Below, piece after piece: positions 15,135-21,704 of a DNA stretch of 21,704 nucleotides. Position numbers and translations under genes: made by a program. Origin of the DNA: Deinococcus humi (GTDB taxonomy: Bacteria > Deinococcota > Deinococci > Deinococcales > Deinococcaceae); contig NZ_JACHFL010000033.1 in the NCBI RefSeq assembly GCF_014201875.1, positions 1 to 21,704 on the forward strand, written 5' to 3'. Under the pieces are notes generated by a model. It made no database searches. It was not told the origin of the DNA and saw only the letters and a program-made list of their open reading frames with translations. Within the stretch, counting starts at the first letter, position 1. Every line of letters begins with the position of its first letter.

Positions 15135-16085
15135 ATGATGCAAAGCCCCCCACCCCGTCCCGATGTCGCCCACCGTGATCTTGAATTTCCGCAGGTGACC
15201 CGTCTGTTGCGCCGCGCCGCCATTCCGGTCCTGGGGGTCACGGTGCTGGCGGGGGTGGGCGCTTACCTGCTGTCGGGCATGCAGCCCAAGGTCTACCAGG
15301 CCACCAGCACCCTGTTCACCGAGCAGACCGGTGGCAGCAACGCCCTGGCCGACAGTCTACTGCGACCCTCGCCGTTGCCGCGCGGCGGACTGGAACAGGC
15401 CCTGCACAGCCCAGCTGTAGTCAAACTGGTGATCAACCGGCTGCGGGCCTCCGACATCGCACCAGCGACGATTGCCAAGGTGCAGCGTGAGTTGCAGGCC
15501 GAACTGAGCACTGGCAACTTCAGCAAGCTGAAAGTGACCCTTGACCCGAACAGCCCGAGCAACAGCAACACCGGCTTCGTTTATATCCTGAGCGCCCGCG
15601 CCAATACCCCTGAGCTGGCCCGCGTATTGGCCAATTCCAGCGTCGCGGCGCTGCAATTGTGGGACATCCAGCGTGCCCAGCGTCGTTCGGAACAGGCCCG
15701 CGCGGCCCTGAAGCTCCAGCTTGATGTGCTGGACCGCACCGCTCAGACAGGCGGCCTCAGCACCGACGATGTCAACCGGCAGGCCCGGGCTTCCATCACG
15801 CGCGATCTGGCCGTGATCGGTGCCTCCCGCCAGAGCGTGGCGGGAACACTGGACGTGATTGCCGAAGCAGTCGATCCTGCCAAACCTGTTACCCCCCGTC
15901 CCCTGCGGACAGCTGCGCTGGCTTCCTTGCTCACCCTGTTATTTGCTGGCGGCGGCGCGGTCCTACTGGGCAGCCGTCGCACGTTGGTGGCTGGTGAGGA
16001 AGAAGCGCCTGAAGACGCCTCGGCCCTATACCGCCGCGAGGCCGCCGAGGCCCGCAACGTCACCTCCACCGTGCCGCAACGTTAG
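15135..16085 (+). CDS. Wzz-type chain-length determinant / polysaccharide co-polymerase
   Basis: The 316-residue protein has the two-helix layout of polysaccharide co-polymerases. One membrane helix lies near the N-terminus (about 28-47), followed by a VYQATSTLF strand typical of the Wzz domain, a large extracytoplasmic helical region (about 60-255), a proline-rich segment (AKPVTPRPLR, 249-258) and a second helix (about 259-280). The cytoplasmic tail is only about 36 residues and has no Walker motifs, so no BY-kinase is fused. Such proteins set glycan chain length with Wzy. An AAGGA Shine-Dalgarno lies 6 nt before ATG 15135; a second ATG follows at 15138. The longer frame from 14970 overlaps the kelch gene and is rejected. 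Confidence 0.85.
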   Translation: MMQSPPPRPDVAHRDLEFPQVTRLLRRAAIPVLGVTVLAGVGAYLLSGMQPKVYQATSTLFTEQTGGSNALADSLLRPSPLPRGGLEQALHSPAVVKLVINRLRASDIAPATIAKVQRELQAELSTGNFSKLKVTLDPNSPSNSNTGFVYILSARANTPELARVLANSSVAALQLWDIQRAQRRSEQARAALKLQLDVLDRTAQTGGLSTDDVNRQARASITRDLAVIGASRQSVAGTLDVIAEAVDPAKPVTPRPLRTAALASLLTLLFAGGGAVLLGSRRTLVAGEEEAPEDASALYRREAAEARNVTSTVPQR

Positions 16086-16098
16086 ATCCAGATTTCCA

Positions 16099-16143
16099 AG
16101 AGGGGGGCGCTGATGACACGTGTCGTCAGTGCCCCCCTCTTTC
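16099..16143 (+). terminator. Long hairpin terminator
   Basis: The arms agaggggggc (16099-16108) and gcccccctct (16131-16140) pair perfectly. The stem continues almost without break through 16118/16121 with two G-T wobbles, giving roughly 20 bp. It is followed by TTT only. It lies 14 nt after the Wzz-type gene and probably ends its transcript. The T-run is short, so a bidirectional or processing role is possible. Confidence 0.7.
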
Positions 16144-16418
16144 GACTCAGATCACGTCCTGTTATGTCGGCAGTTTTATGCAGTGCAGGCCTCGCGAATT
16201 ACATGTGTCTATCAACATGATTTCTTCATGAAGTTTGAGTGGAGTAATTTGTTGTAATCCGAAAGGACCACCAGAAGGTCACAGGAGTCGATCAAATCGC
16301 CGTTTTTACAAAAATTCGCTGCTTTGCCAGGTGCCTGATGCTGCTTTACAATCGCAAGAGACGTCTGGGTCATTTACCTATTGTTAGCGCTTGATTGGTT
16401 AACTTTACGGAGTAAGAA
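16144..16418. other. AT-richer regulatory region ahead of the ugd operon
   Basis: This is clearly richer in A and T than the rest of the window (for example tttttacaaaaattcg near 16300). It holds no gene that I can support. A 10-bp palindrome CTTCATGAAG lies at 16224-16233, upstream of the promoter at 16324-16352. TTGATT (16391-16396) and TAAGAA (16413-16418), spaced by 16 nt, form a second, weaker promoter candidate. Confidence 0.5.
16324..16352 (+). promoter_or_regulatory. Sigma-70-type promoter TTGCCA-17-TACAAT
   Basis: The -35 TTGCCA (16324-16329) and -10 TACAAT (16347-16352) are separated by exactly 17 nt, the best consensus-like promoter in the window. Predicted transcription start is near 16359, which would leave a leader of about 220 nt before the ugd ATG at 16580. 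It probably drives the three-gene sugar-nucleotide and glycosyltransferase operon. Confidence 0.7.
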
Positions 16419-16577
16419 TTGCCCTTCCGTCCTGGCCTTATCCTGAGCACCAATGAAGACGACAGTGACAAGATGCAGGATCTGCTCTGCCAAACTGCTC
16501 CTCTGCCGATTCCTGCCCCTGTCTTCTCGCGCCCTATTCTGATTGCCGCCTGCTCCCAACCCTCCGAGGAGAACTGA
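16419..16577 (+). CDS. Possible 52-codon leader ORF upstream of ugd
   Basis: A TTG at 16419 follows an ACGGAG Shine-Dalgarno-like site (16407-16412) by 6 nt and opens a 52-codon frame. Its TGA ends 2 nt before the ugd ATG. The ugd Shine-Dalgarno (16566-16571) lies inside it, so translation of this frame could affect ugd initiation. By hand count about 65% of its third codon positions are G or C, modest for this genome, and the peptide has no recognisable domain. It may be a leader peptide or chance. Confidence 0.25.
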   Translation: MPFRPGLILSTNEDDSDKMQDLLCQTAPLPIPAPVFSRPILIAACSQPSEEN

Positions 16578-16579
16578 AC

Positions 16580-17983
16580 ATGCCACACACCCCTTCCCTG
16601 CACGCTCCCATGAAAGTCGTCGTCGTGGGCACAGGCTATGTCGGCCTGGGCACCGCCGCCTTGCTTGCCTATTTCGGTCACCAGGTCACGGGCCTGGACA
16701 TCGATCAGGGCAAGGTAGACATGCTCCGGCGCGGCGAACTCCCGATCTACGAACCGGGACTGGGCGAACTGATGGCAGAGTGCGGGGACCGGTTGCAGTG
16801 GACCACCGATTACGCAGCGGCCATCCCGGGTGCGGACGTGATCTTTATCTGCGTGGGCACCCCGCCCTTGCCCAGCGGGCAACCGGACCTGCGGTATCTG
16901 GCAGCGGCGGCGCAGGATGTGGCGCGGCACCTGAATGGCAAAATGCAGGTGGTGGTCAACAAGAGCACAGTGCCAGTGGGAACAGGCGACTGGGTGGCGC
17001 GGATCATCGAGGAGTACGCCCCGGATTACAAGGAACACCAGTACAACGTGGTGAGCAACCCTGAGTTCCTGCGCGAGGGTACAGCACTGTTTGACAGCCT
17101 GTATCCGGACCGACTGGTGCTGGGCGGTAACGACGGCGCAGGCGTTGCGCGGCTACTGGAACTGTATGCTCCGTTGATTGAACAGGATTTCCAGGCCCCG
17201 GCGCACGTCCCCCGGCCCGAGGGATACACCCGCCCGGAAGTGGTGGCCACTAGCCTGAGCAGCGCCGAGATGATCAAGTACGCCGCCAACGCTTTCTTAG
17301 CCCTCAAGATCAGCTTTGCCAACGAGATCGCCGGGCTGTGTGAGCGGGTAGACGCCGACATCGAGGAGGTCGCGCGCGGGATCGGCAGCGACGCGCGCAT
17401 CGGGCGGCAGTTTCTATCAGCAGGGGCGGGCTGGGGCGGATCCTGCTTTGGCAAGGACACCTCGGCGCTGATCAGCACCGGCGAGGAGTACGGCTACGAC
17501 ATGCCAATTCTGCGTGCCGCCGTCGCAGTCAACCAGGGCCAGCGGCAGCTGGTCATCGCCAAGCTGCAAAAGCACCTGCACCGTCTGCAGGGCAAGCGTG
17601 TCGCGGTGCTGGGTATGGCTTTTAAACCCAACACCGACGATCTGCGCGACGCCCCAGCCCACGACGCCATCGCCCGTCTGAACGAACTGGGCGCGACGGT
17701 GGTGGCGCATGATCCAGTGGCCATGCCGCGCGCTCGGCGCGAGTGGGGTCACCTAAACTACACCGAGGCCGAATCCGCTGAGCATGCCCTGATCGGCGCG
17801 GACGCCGTGATTCTCATGACCGAATGGAAGCAGTACACCGAGATGGAATGGAACGGGGCGGTGCGGACCATGCGTCAGCCGCTGGTGATCGATACGCGCA
17901 ATGCGCTGCGGTGCGCGCTGTCTACCGGGACCCTGGAGCAGATCGGGCGGCGCGGTCAGACCCCGGCTCCGGTTCTGGGATGA
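16580..17983 (+). CDS. ugd: UDP-glucose 6-dehydrogenase
   Basis: This 467-residue NAD-dependent enzyme oxidises UDP-glucose twice to UDP-glucuronate in the cytosol. The Rossmann motif GTGYVG is at 17-22, [12 protein letters not shown] at 125-136, the catalytic-loop NPEFLREG at 160-167 (with Glu166), the lysine of [10 protein letters not shown] at 233, the nucleophilic Cys289 in GGSCFGKD, and [15 protein letters not shown] marks the C-terminal UDP-binding domain. GDP-mannose dehydrogenase is a relative, but the following UDP-glucuronate decarboxylase favours UDP-glucose. ATG 16580 has a GAGGAG Shine-Dalgarno at 16566-16571 with 8-nt spacing; ATG 16610 is an alternative nearer the Rossmann fold. 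The stop overlaps the next start (ATGA). Confidence 0.93.
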   Translation: MPHTPSLHAPMKVVVVGTGYVGLGTAALLAYFGHQVTGLDIDQGKVDMLRRGELPIYEPGLGELMAECGDRLQWTTDYAAAIPGADVIFICVGTPPLPSGQPDLRYLAAAAQDVARHLNGKMQVVVNKSTVPVGTGDWVARIIEEYAPDYKEHQYNVVSNPEFLREGTALFDSLYPDRLVLGGNDGAGVARLLELYAPLIEQDFQAPAHVPRPEGYTRPEVVATSLSSAEMIKYAANAFLALKISFANEIAGLCERVDADIEEVARGIGSDARIGRQFLSAGAGWGGSCFGKDTSALISTGEEYGYDMPILRAAVAVNQGQRQLVIAKLQKHLHRLQGKRVAVLGMAFKPNTDDLRDAPAHDAIARLNELGATVVAHDPVAMPRARREWGHLNYTEAESAEHALIGADAVILMTEWKQYTEMEWNGAVRTMRQPLVIDTRNALRCALSTGTLEQIGRRGQTPAPVLG

Positions 17984-18984
17984 GGATTCTCCTGACCGGC
18001 AGCGCCGGGTTTGTCGGTAGCCACCTGACCGAACGCCTGCTCGCGGACGGCCATATCGTAATTGGCGTCGACAACTACATCAGCGGGCAGCCCAGCAACA
18101 CCGCGCTGTTTGAGGTTCACCCGAACTTCAAATTCATTCAGGCCGACGTCAGCGACGGTATTCCGTACAAGGCCGCTACGTTCGACGGTCAAAAGTTGGA
18201 TTACGTGCTGCATTTCGCCAGTCCGGCCAGCCCACCGCATTATCAGCAGTTTCCCATCGAAACCCTGATGGTCGGTGCGCAGGGCACACAGCACGCGCTG
18301 GAGCTGGCCCATGCGCATGGGGCACCGTTCCTGCTGGCCTCGACCTCCGAGGTCTATGGTGACCCGCAGGTTCATCCACAGACCGAGGACTACTGGGGCC
18401 ACGTTAATCCCAACGGCCTTCGCAGCTGCTACGACGAGGCCAAGCGCTACGCCGAGGCCATCACTTTTGCGTATCACCGTCATCATGGGGTTGATACCCG
18501 TGTCATCCGCATCTTCAACACCTACGGGCCGCGTATGCGCCCGGATGACGGGCGGGTTGTCACCAACCTGATCGTGCAGGCACTGGCTGGCCAGCCGCTG
18601 ACCGTCTACGGCGACGGTCAGCAGACCCGCAGCTTCCAGTACGTGACTGATCTGGTGGACGGCATTGTGGCCTTGATGAGCATCAAGGAGTCGGAAGACG
18701 TTCATGCGCCAGTCAATCTGGGCAACCCCGACGAGTACACCATTCTTCAGTTCGCACAGGTCATTCGTGAGTTGATCGACCCGACACTGGAGATCATTCA
18801 TGAGCCGTTGCCTGCCGACGATCCCCGCCAGCGCAGACCGGATATCTCCCGCGCCCGCGAGCTGCTGGGCTGGGCCCCAGGGGTGGATTTGCACACTGGT
18901 CTGATGCGCACGGTGGAAAGCTTCCGCGCATCTAGGTCCGCAGCCCCCGTAAGTGCTGAACGGACGCCTGTCGCCGCAGAATGA
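17980..18984 (+). CDS. uxs: UDP-glucuronate decarboxylase (UDP-xylose synthase)
   Basis: This 334-residue short-chain dehydrogenase/reductase converts UDP-glucuronate to UDP-xylose through a 4-keto intermediate with bound [13 protein letters not shown] (6-15) gives the GxxGxxG motif. The blocks [11 protein letters not shown] (78-88), STSEVYGDP (121-129), [16 protein letters not shown] (140-155, with YxxxK at Y151/K155) and [10 protein letters not shown] (177-186) distinguish this group from epimerases and dTDP-glucose dehydratases. It uses the product of the preceding ugd, with which it overlaps by 4 nt (ATGA), and overlaps the next gene the same way, so the three are one translationally coupled operon. 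The C-terminal tail past about 310 is unconserved. Confidence 0.93.
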   Translation: MRILLTGSAGFVGSHLTERLLADGHIVIGVDNYISGQPSNTALFEVHPNFKFIQADVSDGIPYKAATFDGQKLDYVLHFASPASPPHYQQFPIETLMVGAQGTQHALELAHAHGAPFLLASTSEVYGDPQVHPQTEDYWGHVNPNGLRSCYDEAKRYAEAITFAYHRHHGVDTRVIRIFNTYGPRMRPDDGRVVTNLIVQALAGQPLTVYGDGQQTRSFQYVTDLVDGIVALMSIKESEDVHAPVNLGNPDEYTILQFAQVIRELIDPTLEIIHEPLPADDPRQRRPDISRARELLGWAPGVDLHTGLMRTVESFRASRSAAPVSAERTPVAAE

Positions 18985-21206
18985 CGTCGCCATTTGAAAC
19001 GGCCAGCGCGGCCAATTCGCTGGCCACCCTGCCTTTTGTTTCGGTGGTCACGCCCACCCGTGGGCGGGCAGATCTGCTGCTGTCGCGGGCGCTGAGCTCC
19101 GCCCTGGCCCAGACCTTGCGAAACATCGAGATCATCGTGGTGGTGGATGGCCCCGATCCCGCCACCGAGGCTGCCCTGTCCACCATTCAGGACTCGCGGC
19201 TGCGCGTTATCACGTTGCCCCATCCGGTGGGCGGCGCAGAGGCCCGCAACGTTGGGGTGCGGGCGGCGCGCGCGGAGTGGATCGCGCTGCTCGACGACGA
19301 CGACGAGTGGCTGCCCCATAAGCTGGAAGCGCAACGGCAGCTGGCTCAGGCCTCAGGGGGCCGTCCCATCGTGGCTTGCCACTGGATCATGCGGACCCCG
19401 CGCGGCGACACGGCCCAGCCCCCGCGTCTGCCGGACCCGCATGAACCCCTGAGTGAGTACATGTTGGCCCGGCGTACCGCGCTGGAACGGACCTGTGGTC
19501 TGGTCAGCACTCTCCTTCTCACCTCTCGGCAATTGCTGCTCGACGTGCCGTTTACCCCTGGGTTGCCCAAACATCAGGACTGGGACTGGCTGCTGCGCGC
19601 CGCCAGGCTCCCGGACGTGCATGTGGTCTTCGTGCCGGAAATCTCGGCCATCTGGTACTACGAGGAGCCGCGCCCCTCGGTCAGCACGAATCTGGACTGG
19701 CGGGGCTCTCTGCGCTGGGCGCGCCGGCTGTGGGCGCGGGGCATTATGACTCGGCGGGCCTTCGTGGGTTTTCTCAACTCGCATATCGTGCCTGCCGCGC
19801 AGCATGTCGGAGACCGCCGGGCGTCCCTCACATTGCTACCGCTGTTGCTGGCCGCCCGGCCCCGGCCCTTCGAACTGGGGCTGTTTGTTGCTAATTCGGT
19901 CGTGCCCACCGAGGTCCGTCGCCAGGGCCGCGCTCGACTGGAGCGCCTGCTTGGACGCGCACGGGGTGGGGGGAGTCAGACCCAAACACATCAGGAGCGT
20001 CCTGTGGCGCTTCAGGGCCAGACCCAGCAAATCAAGACCGTGGCACTGATTGATCCACTGTCCGGCGGGCACCACGGCAGTTACGCCGCCACGCTGGCGC
20101 AGGAACTGATAAGCCGGGGCGTCAGGGTTCACCTGATCGGCCCCGCCGCGTTTGTCGAGGAGGTCTGCCGGACGGTGCCGCAGGTTACTGGACACATTCT
20201 GTCGCTGTTTCCCGGAAGCGGGCCAGACAGCGGTCCGGCATATTACCGGCTGGGCCGACTGGCGAGGGACCGCGTGAATCTGCGGTTTCTGCGCGCCGCA
20301 CTGCGGAAGGCAGAGGAAGTGGGGGCAGAGACGGCGCACCTGCTGTGGCTCGACAGTTTTGTTCTGCCGCTCCTGGCCGCGCTCATTCTGCGACTGAACC
20401 GACCGCCCGCCTTGCGGGCCACGCTGCACTGGGCCTACTTCCTGCAGGAGTTTCAGGGCGGCCGGTTCAGTCAGCCCGTCCACCGTCTGCTGTTGCGGGC
20501 GCTCGGGGCGCTGGGCGTGCGTGTCATGATGCACTCCGCGGCGCTGACGCGGGGCATTCGAACCGGATTGTTGGACGCCGTGCCCTACCCTACCGCGCTG
20601 CCGCAGGTCGCGCCTGAACAGCATCAACAGGTCAGGCAGGCTGTGCGCCAGCAGCTGAACATTGCCCCTGAAGCGATGGTTCTGCTGGCCTTCGGCGGGA
20701 CCCGGCACGATAAGGGGAGTGACCTGGCGCTGGAGGCCCTGGCGCTGCTGCCACCCCATATCCACCTGCTGGTGGTCGGCCCCACACGTGCCTTTGATGC
20801 CGACGCGTTGCGGGAAAGGGGAGACCGACTGGGGATCACCGACCGGCTGCACCTGCGTCTGGAACATGTACCCGATGAGGAAGTCGAGGGCTTTTTTCTG
20901 GCGTCCGATGCCTGCCTGTTGCCGTATCGACGTAATTTCGCCGGCCAGAGTGGGCCGTTGCTAATCGCGGCGTCCCTGGGTCTGCCGGTGCTGGCCGCCG
21001 AAGTGGGCGTGTTGGCCGAGACGGTAAAGACTTATCGCCTGGGTGAACTGTTCCTCCCGGAAGACCCGGTGGCACTGGCCCGCTGTGTGCTGGAGTTTGA
21101 CGCCGTAGCCTTTGATCCCCACACGGTTCGTTTCCAGCAGGAACACACCCCGCAGGCCTTCGCGGATGCCGTGTTGCTCAGCTATGGGGGTAAGGCAAAC
21201 AGCTAG
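18981..21206 (+). CDS. Two-domain glycosyltransferase (GT2 fused to GT4)
   Basis: The 741-residue protein joins two glycosyltransferases. Residues about 19-320 are a GT-A family 2 domain, with SVVTPTRGR (21-29), [10 protein letters not shown] (84-93) and the metal/nucleotide-binding DDDD (105-108). A Gln-rich linker (about 330-350) leads to a GT-B family 4 domain from about 352 ([14 protein letters not shown]) to the end, with [11 protein letters not shown] and [14 protein letters not shown]. The second domain lacks the usual second glutamate of EX7E: isoleucine stands where GT4 enzymes of this type usually have LLEA, so its activity is uncertain. It probably adds one or two sugars, plausibly xylose or glucuronate made by the preceding enzymes. 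No membrane segment is evident. The start overlaps the preceding stop (ATGA). Confidence 0.88.
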   Translation: MTSPFETASAANSLATLPFVSVVTPTRGRADLLLSRALSSALAQTLRNIEIIVVVDGPDPATEAALSTIQDSRLRVITLPHPVGGAEARNVGVRAARAEWIALLDDDDEWLPHKLEAQRQLAQASGGRPIVACHWIMRTPRGDTAQPPRLPDPHEPLSEYMLARRTALERTCGLVSTLLLTSRQLLLDVPFTPGLPKHQDWDWLLRAARLPDVHVVFVPEISAIWYYEEPRPSVSTNLDWRGSLRWARRLWARGIMTRRAFVGFLNSHIVPAAQHVGDRRASLTLLPLLLAARPRPFELGLFVANSVVPTEVRRQGRARLERLLGRARGGGSQTQTHQERPVALQGQTQQIKTVALIDPLSGGHHGSYAATLAQELISRGVRVHLIGPAAFVEEVCRTVPQVTGHILSLFPGSGPDSGPAYYRLGRLARDRVNLRFLRAALRKAEEVGAETAHLLWLDSFVLPLLAALILRLNRPPALRATLHWAYFLQEFQGGRFSQPVHRLLLRALGALGVRVMMHSAALTRGIRTGLLDAVPYPTALPQVAPEQHQQVRQAVRQQLNIAPEAMVLLAFGGTRHDKGSDLALEALALLPPHIHLLVVGPTRAFDADALRERGDRLGITDRLHLRLEHVPDEEVEGFFLASDACLLPYRRNFAGQSGPLLIAASLGLPVLAAEVGVLAETVKTYRLGELFLPEDPVALARCVLEFDAVAFDPHTVRFQQEHTPQAFADAVLLSYGGKANS

Positions 21207-21239
21207 AGCCTCTCCTGCAAAACTGGTGCTCGGCTTCTG

Positions 21240-21271
21240 GCCTCTGCGTAAGGCAGAGGCACTTTTGCTTT
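21240..21271 (+). terminator. Terminator of the ugd operon
   Basis: An 8-bp stem gcctctgc/gcagaggc (21240-21247 with 21253-21260) with a 5-nt loop is followed by acttttgcttt. It lies 33 nt after the two-domain glycosyltransferase stop. Confidence 0.75.
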
Positions 21272-21334
21272 GTACGTTCAATGCAATGGCGTGTGGCCAG
21301 AAGTGCCTGGCCTATAGTCAGAGGGAAGCATGAG

Positions 21335-21364
21335 AAAGCCCCTTCCATTCTGGAAGGGGCTTTT
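21335..21364. terminator. Bidirectional terminator between convergent genes
   Basis: The stem agccccttcca/tggaaggggct (21337-21347 with 21351-21361) has a 3-nt loop. A's on the left and T's on the right extend it and give a T-run on both strands. It sits 20 nt past the stop of the minus-strand gene at the right edge and most likely ends that transcript, while also backing up the terminator at 21240. Confidence 0.8.
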
Positions 21365-21383
21365 CCGAGTGAGGAGGGGAGAA

Positions 21384-21704
21384 TCAGCGTGGGCCAGTGA
21401 CCATTCCCGCAGCTCGGGCGCGGCCTTCCCAGGCGGTGATGGCCTGGGCCAGCAGTTGCGGATCGACGGCGCGTTTCTGATCCTGGACGCGGGTGTTGTT
21501 GCGTTCCACCCCGGCATTGACCGACCAGTCCCAGCGGGAGTTGGGATTGCTGCTGCTCGGCACCGTCCAGCCCACCGTGTTGCCCTCGGCCACCACTGTG
21601 CTGGTGTCGTTGGGCGTCGAGCAGTAGTTGCGCAGGTAGAAGCCCGCGTCGCTGTCGGCGTCCAGCAGCGTGCCATCACTCAGTTTGCCCAGCGCCAGGA
21701 TGGT
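21384..21704 (-). CDS. Unrecognised protein, C-terminal part (runs off the window)
   Basis: A minus-strand frame is open from the window edge to TGA at 21384-21386, giving 106 residues of a longer protein. The start lies beyond 21704. It is rich in Asn, Ser, Thr and Trp (for example VPSSSNPNSRWDWSVNAG) with one cysteine, then a helical tail (DPQLLAQAITAWEGRARAAG). This composition suggests a secreted or cell-surface protein, but I recognise no family. The terminator immediately downstream supports this frame over the overlapping frames on the same strand. Confidence 0.6.
   Translation of the reverse strand, partial: TILALGKLSDGTLLDADSDAGFYLRNYCSTPNDTSTVVAEGNTVGWTVPSSSNPNSRWDWSVNAGVERNNTRVQDQKRAVDPQLLAQAITAWEGRARAAGMVTGPR

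Noticed and set aside
16162..16178. TTATGTC followed by an AT-rich stretch, resembling half of the Deinococcus radiation/desiccation response motif
   Set aside because: The second half does not match the GACATAA arm, so there is no 17-bp palindrome, and no repair gene follows.
21278..21679. Longer minus-strand frame at the right edge
   Set aside because: It runs through the terminator hairpin at 21335-21364 and has an Arg/Pro/Thr-rich shadow composition. The frame ending at 21384 is better.

Overview
The window looks like a Deinococcus chromosome. It is GC-rich, and positions 412-1269 encode an IrrE/PprI homologue, the COG2856 zinc metallopeptidase that acts as the radiation and desiccation response switch in that genus. 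The irrE gene is followed by folP, folB and folK, the arrangement I recall from Deinococcus genomes. Several genes also carry a TANNNT hexamer only 6-7 nt before the start codon, with no Shine-Dalgarno between. This is the leaderless promoter layout described for Deinococcus.

Left part (1-5936), housekeeping and stress. An acyl-CoA-binding protein comes first, then irrE-folP-folB-folK (a stress protease plus three consecutive folate-pathway enzymes). After these come a small single-pass membrane protein with a strong terminator, a divergently oriented small TPR-like protein, a DUF4403-like protein, an ADP-ribose-pyrophosphatase-type Nudix hydrolase and a YigZ/IMPACT family protein.

Right part (5955-21206), a surface polysaccharide locus. 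On the minus strand a family 4 glycosyltransferase overlaps a Wzx-type flippase by 4 nt. Divergent from them is an asparagine-synthetase-like protein that lacks the N-terminal glutaminase cysteine. Two lipoproteins follow. Each carries an NPCBM-type carbohydrate-binding domain, and 522 bp covering that domain are identical base for base in the two genes. The first continues into Ig-like and malectin-like domains, the second into kelch repeats. Next come a Wzz-type chain-length/co-polymerase membrane protein and a strong hairpin. After an AT-richer promoter region there is a tightly overlapping three-gene operon: UDP-glucose 6-dehydrogenase, UDP-glucuronate decarboxylase (UDP-xylose synthase) and a two-domain GT2-GT4 glycosyltransferase. 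Together these suggest supply of UDP-glucuronate and UDP-xylose, transfer to a lipid-linked glycan, flipping by Wzx, length control by the Wzz-like protein, and retention or modification of the glycan by surface lipoproteins. No Wzy polymerase, priming glycosyltransferase or outer-membrane export protein is visible, so the system must extend beyond the window or use genes elsewhere.

Right edge (21207-21704). A terminator closes the operon, a second bidirectional hairpin follows, and the window ends in the 3' part of an unrecognised minus-strand gene. I saw no tRNA, rRNA, CRISPR array, intact insertion sequence or prophage gene.
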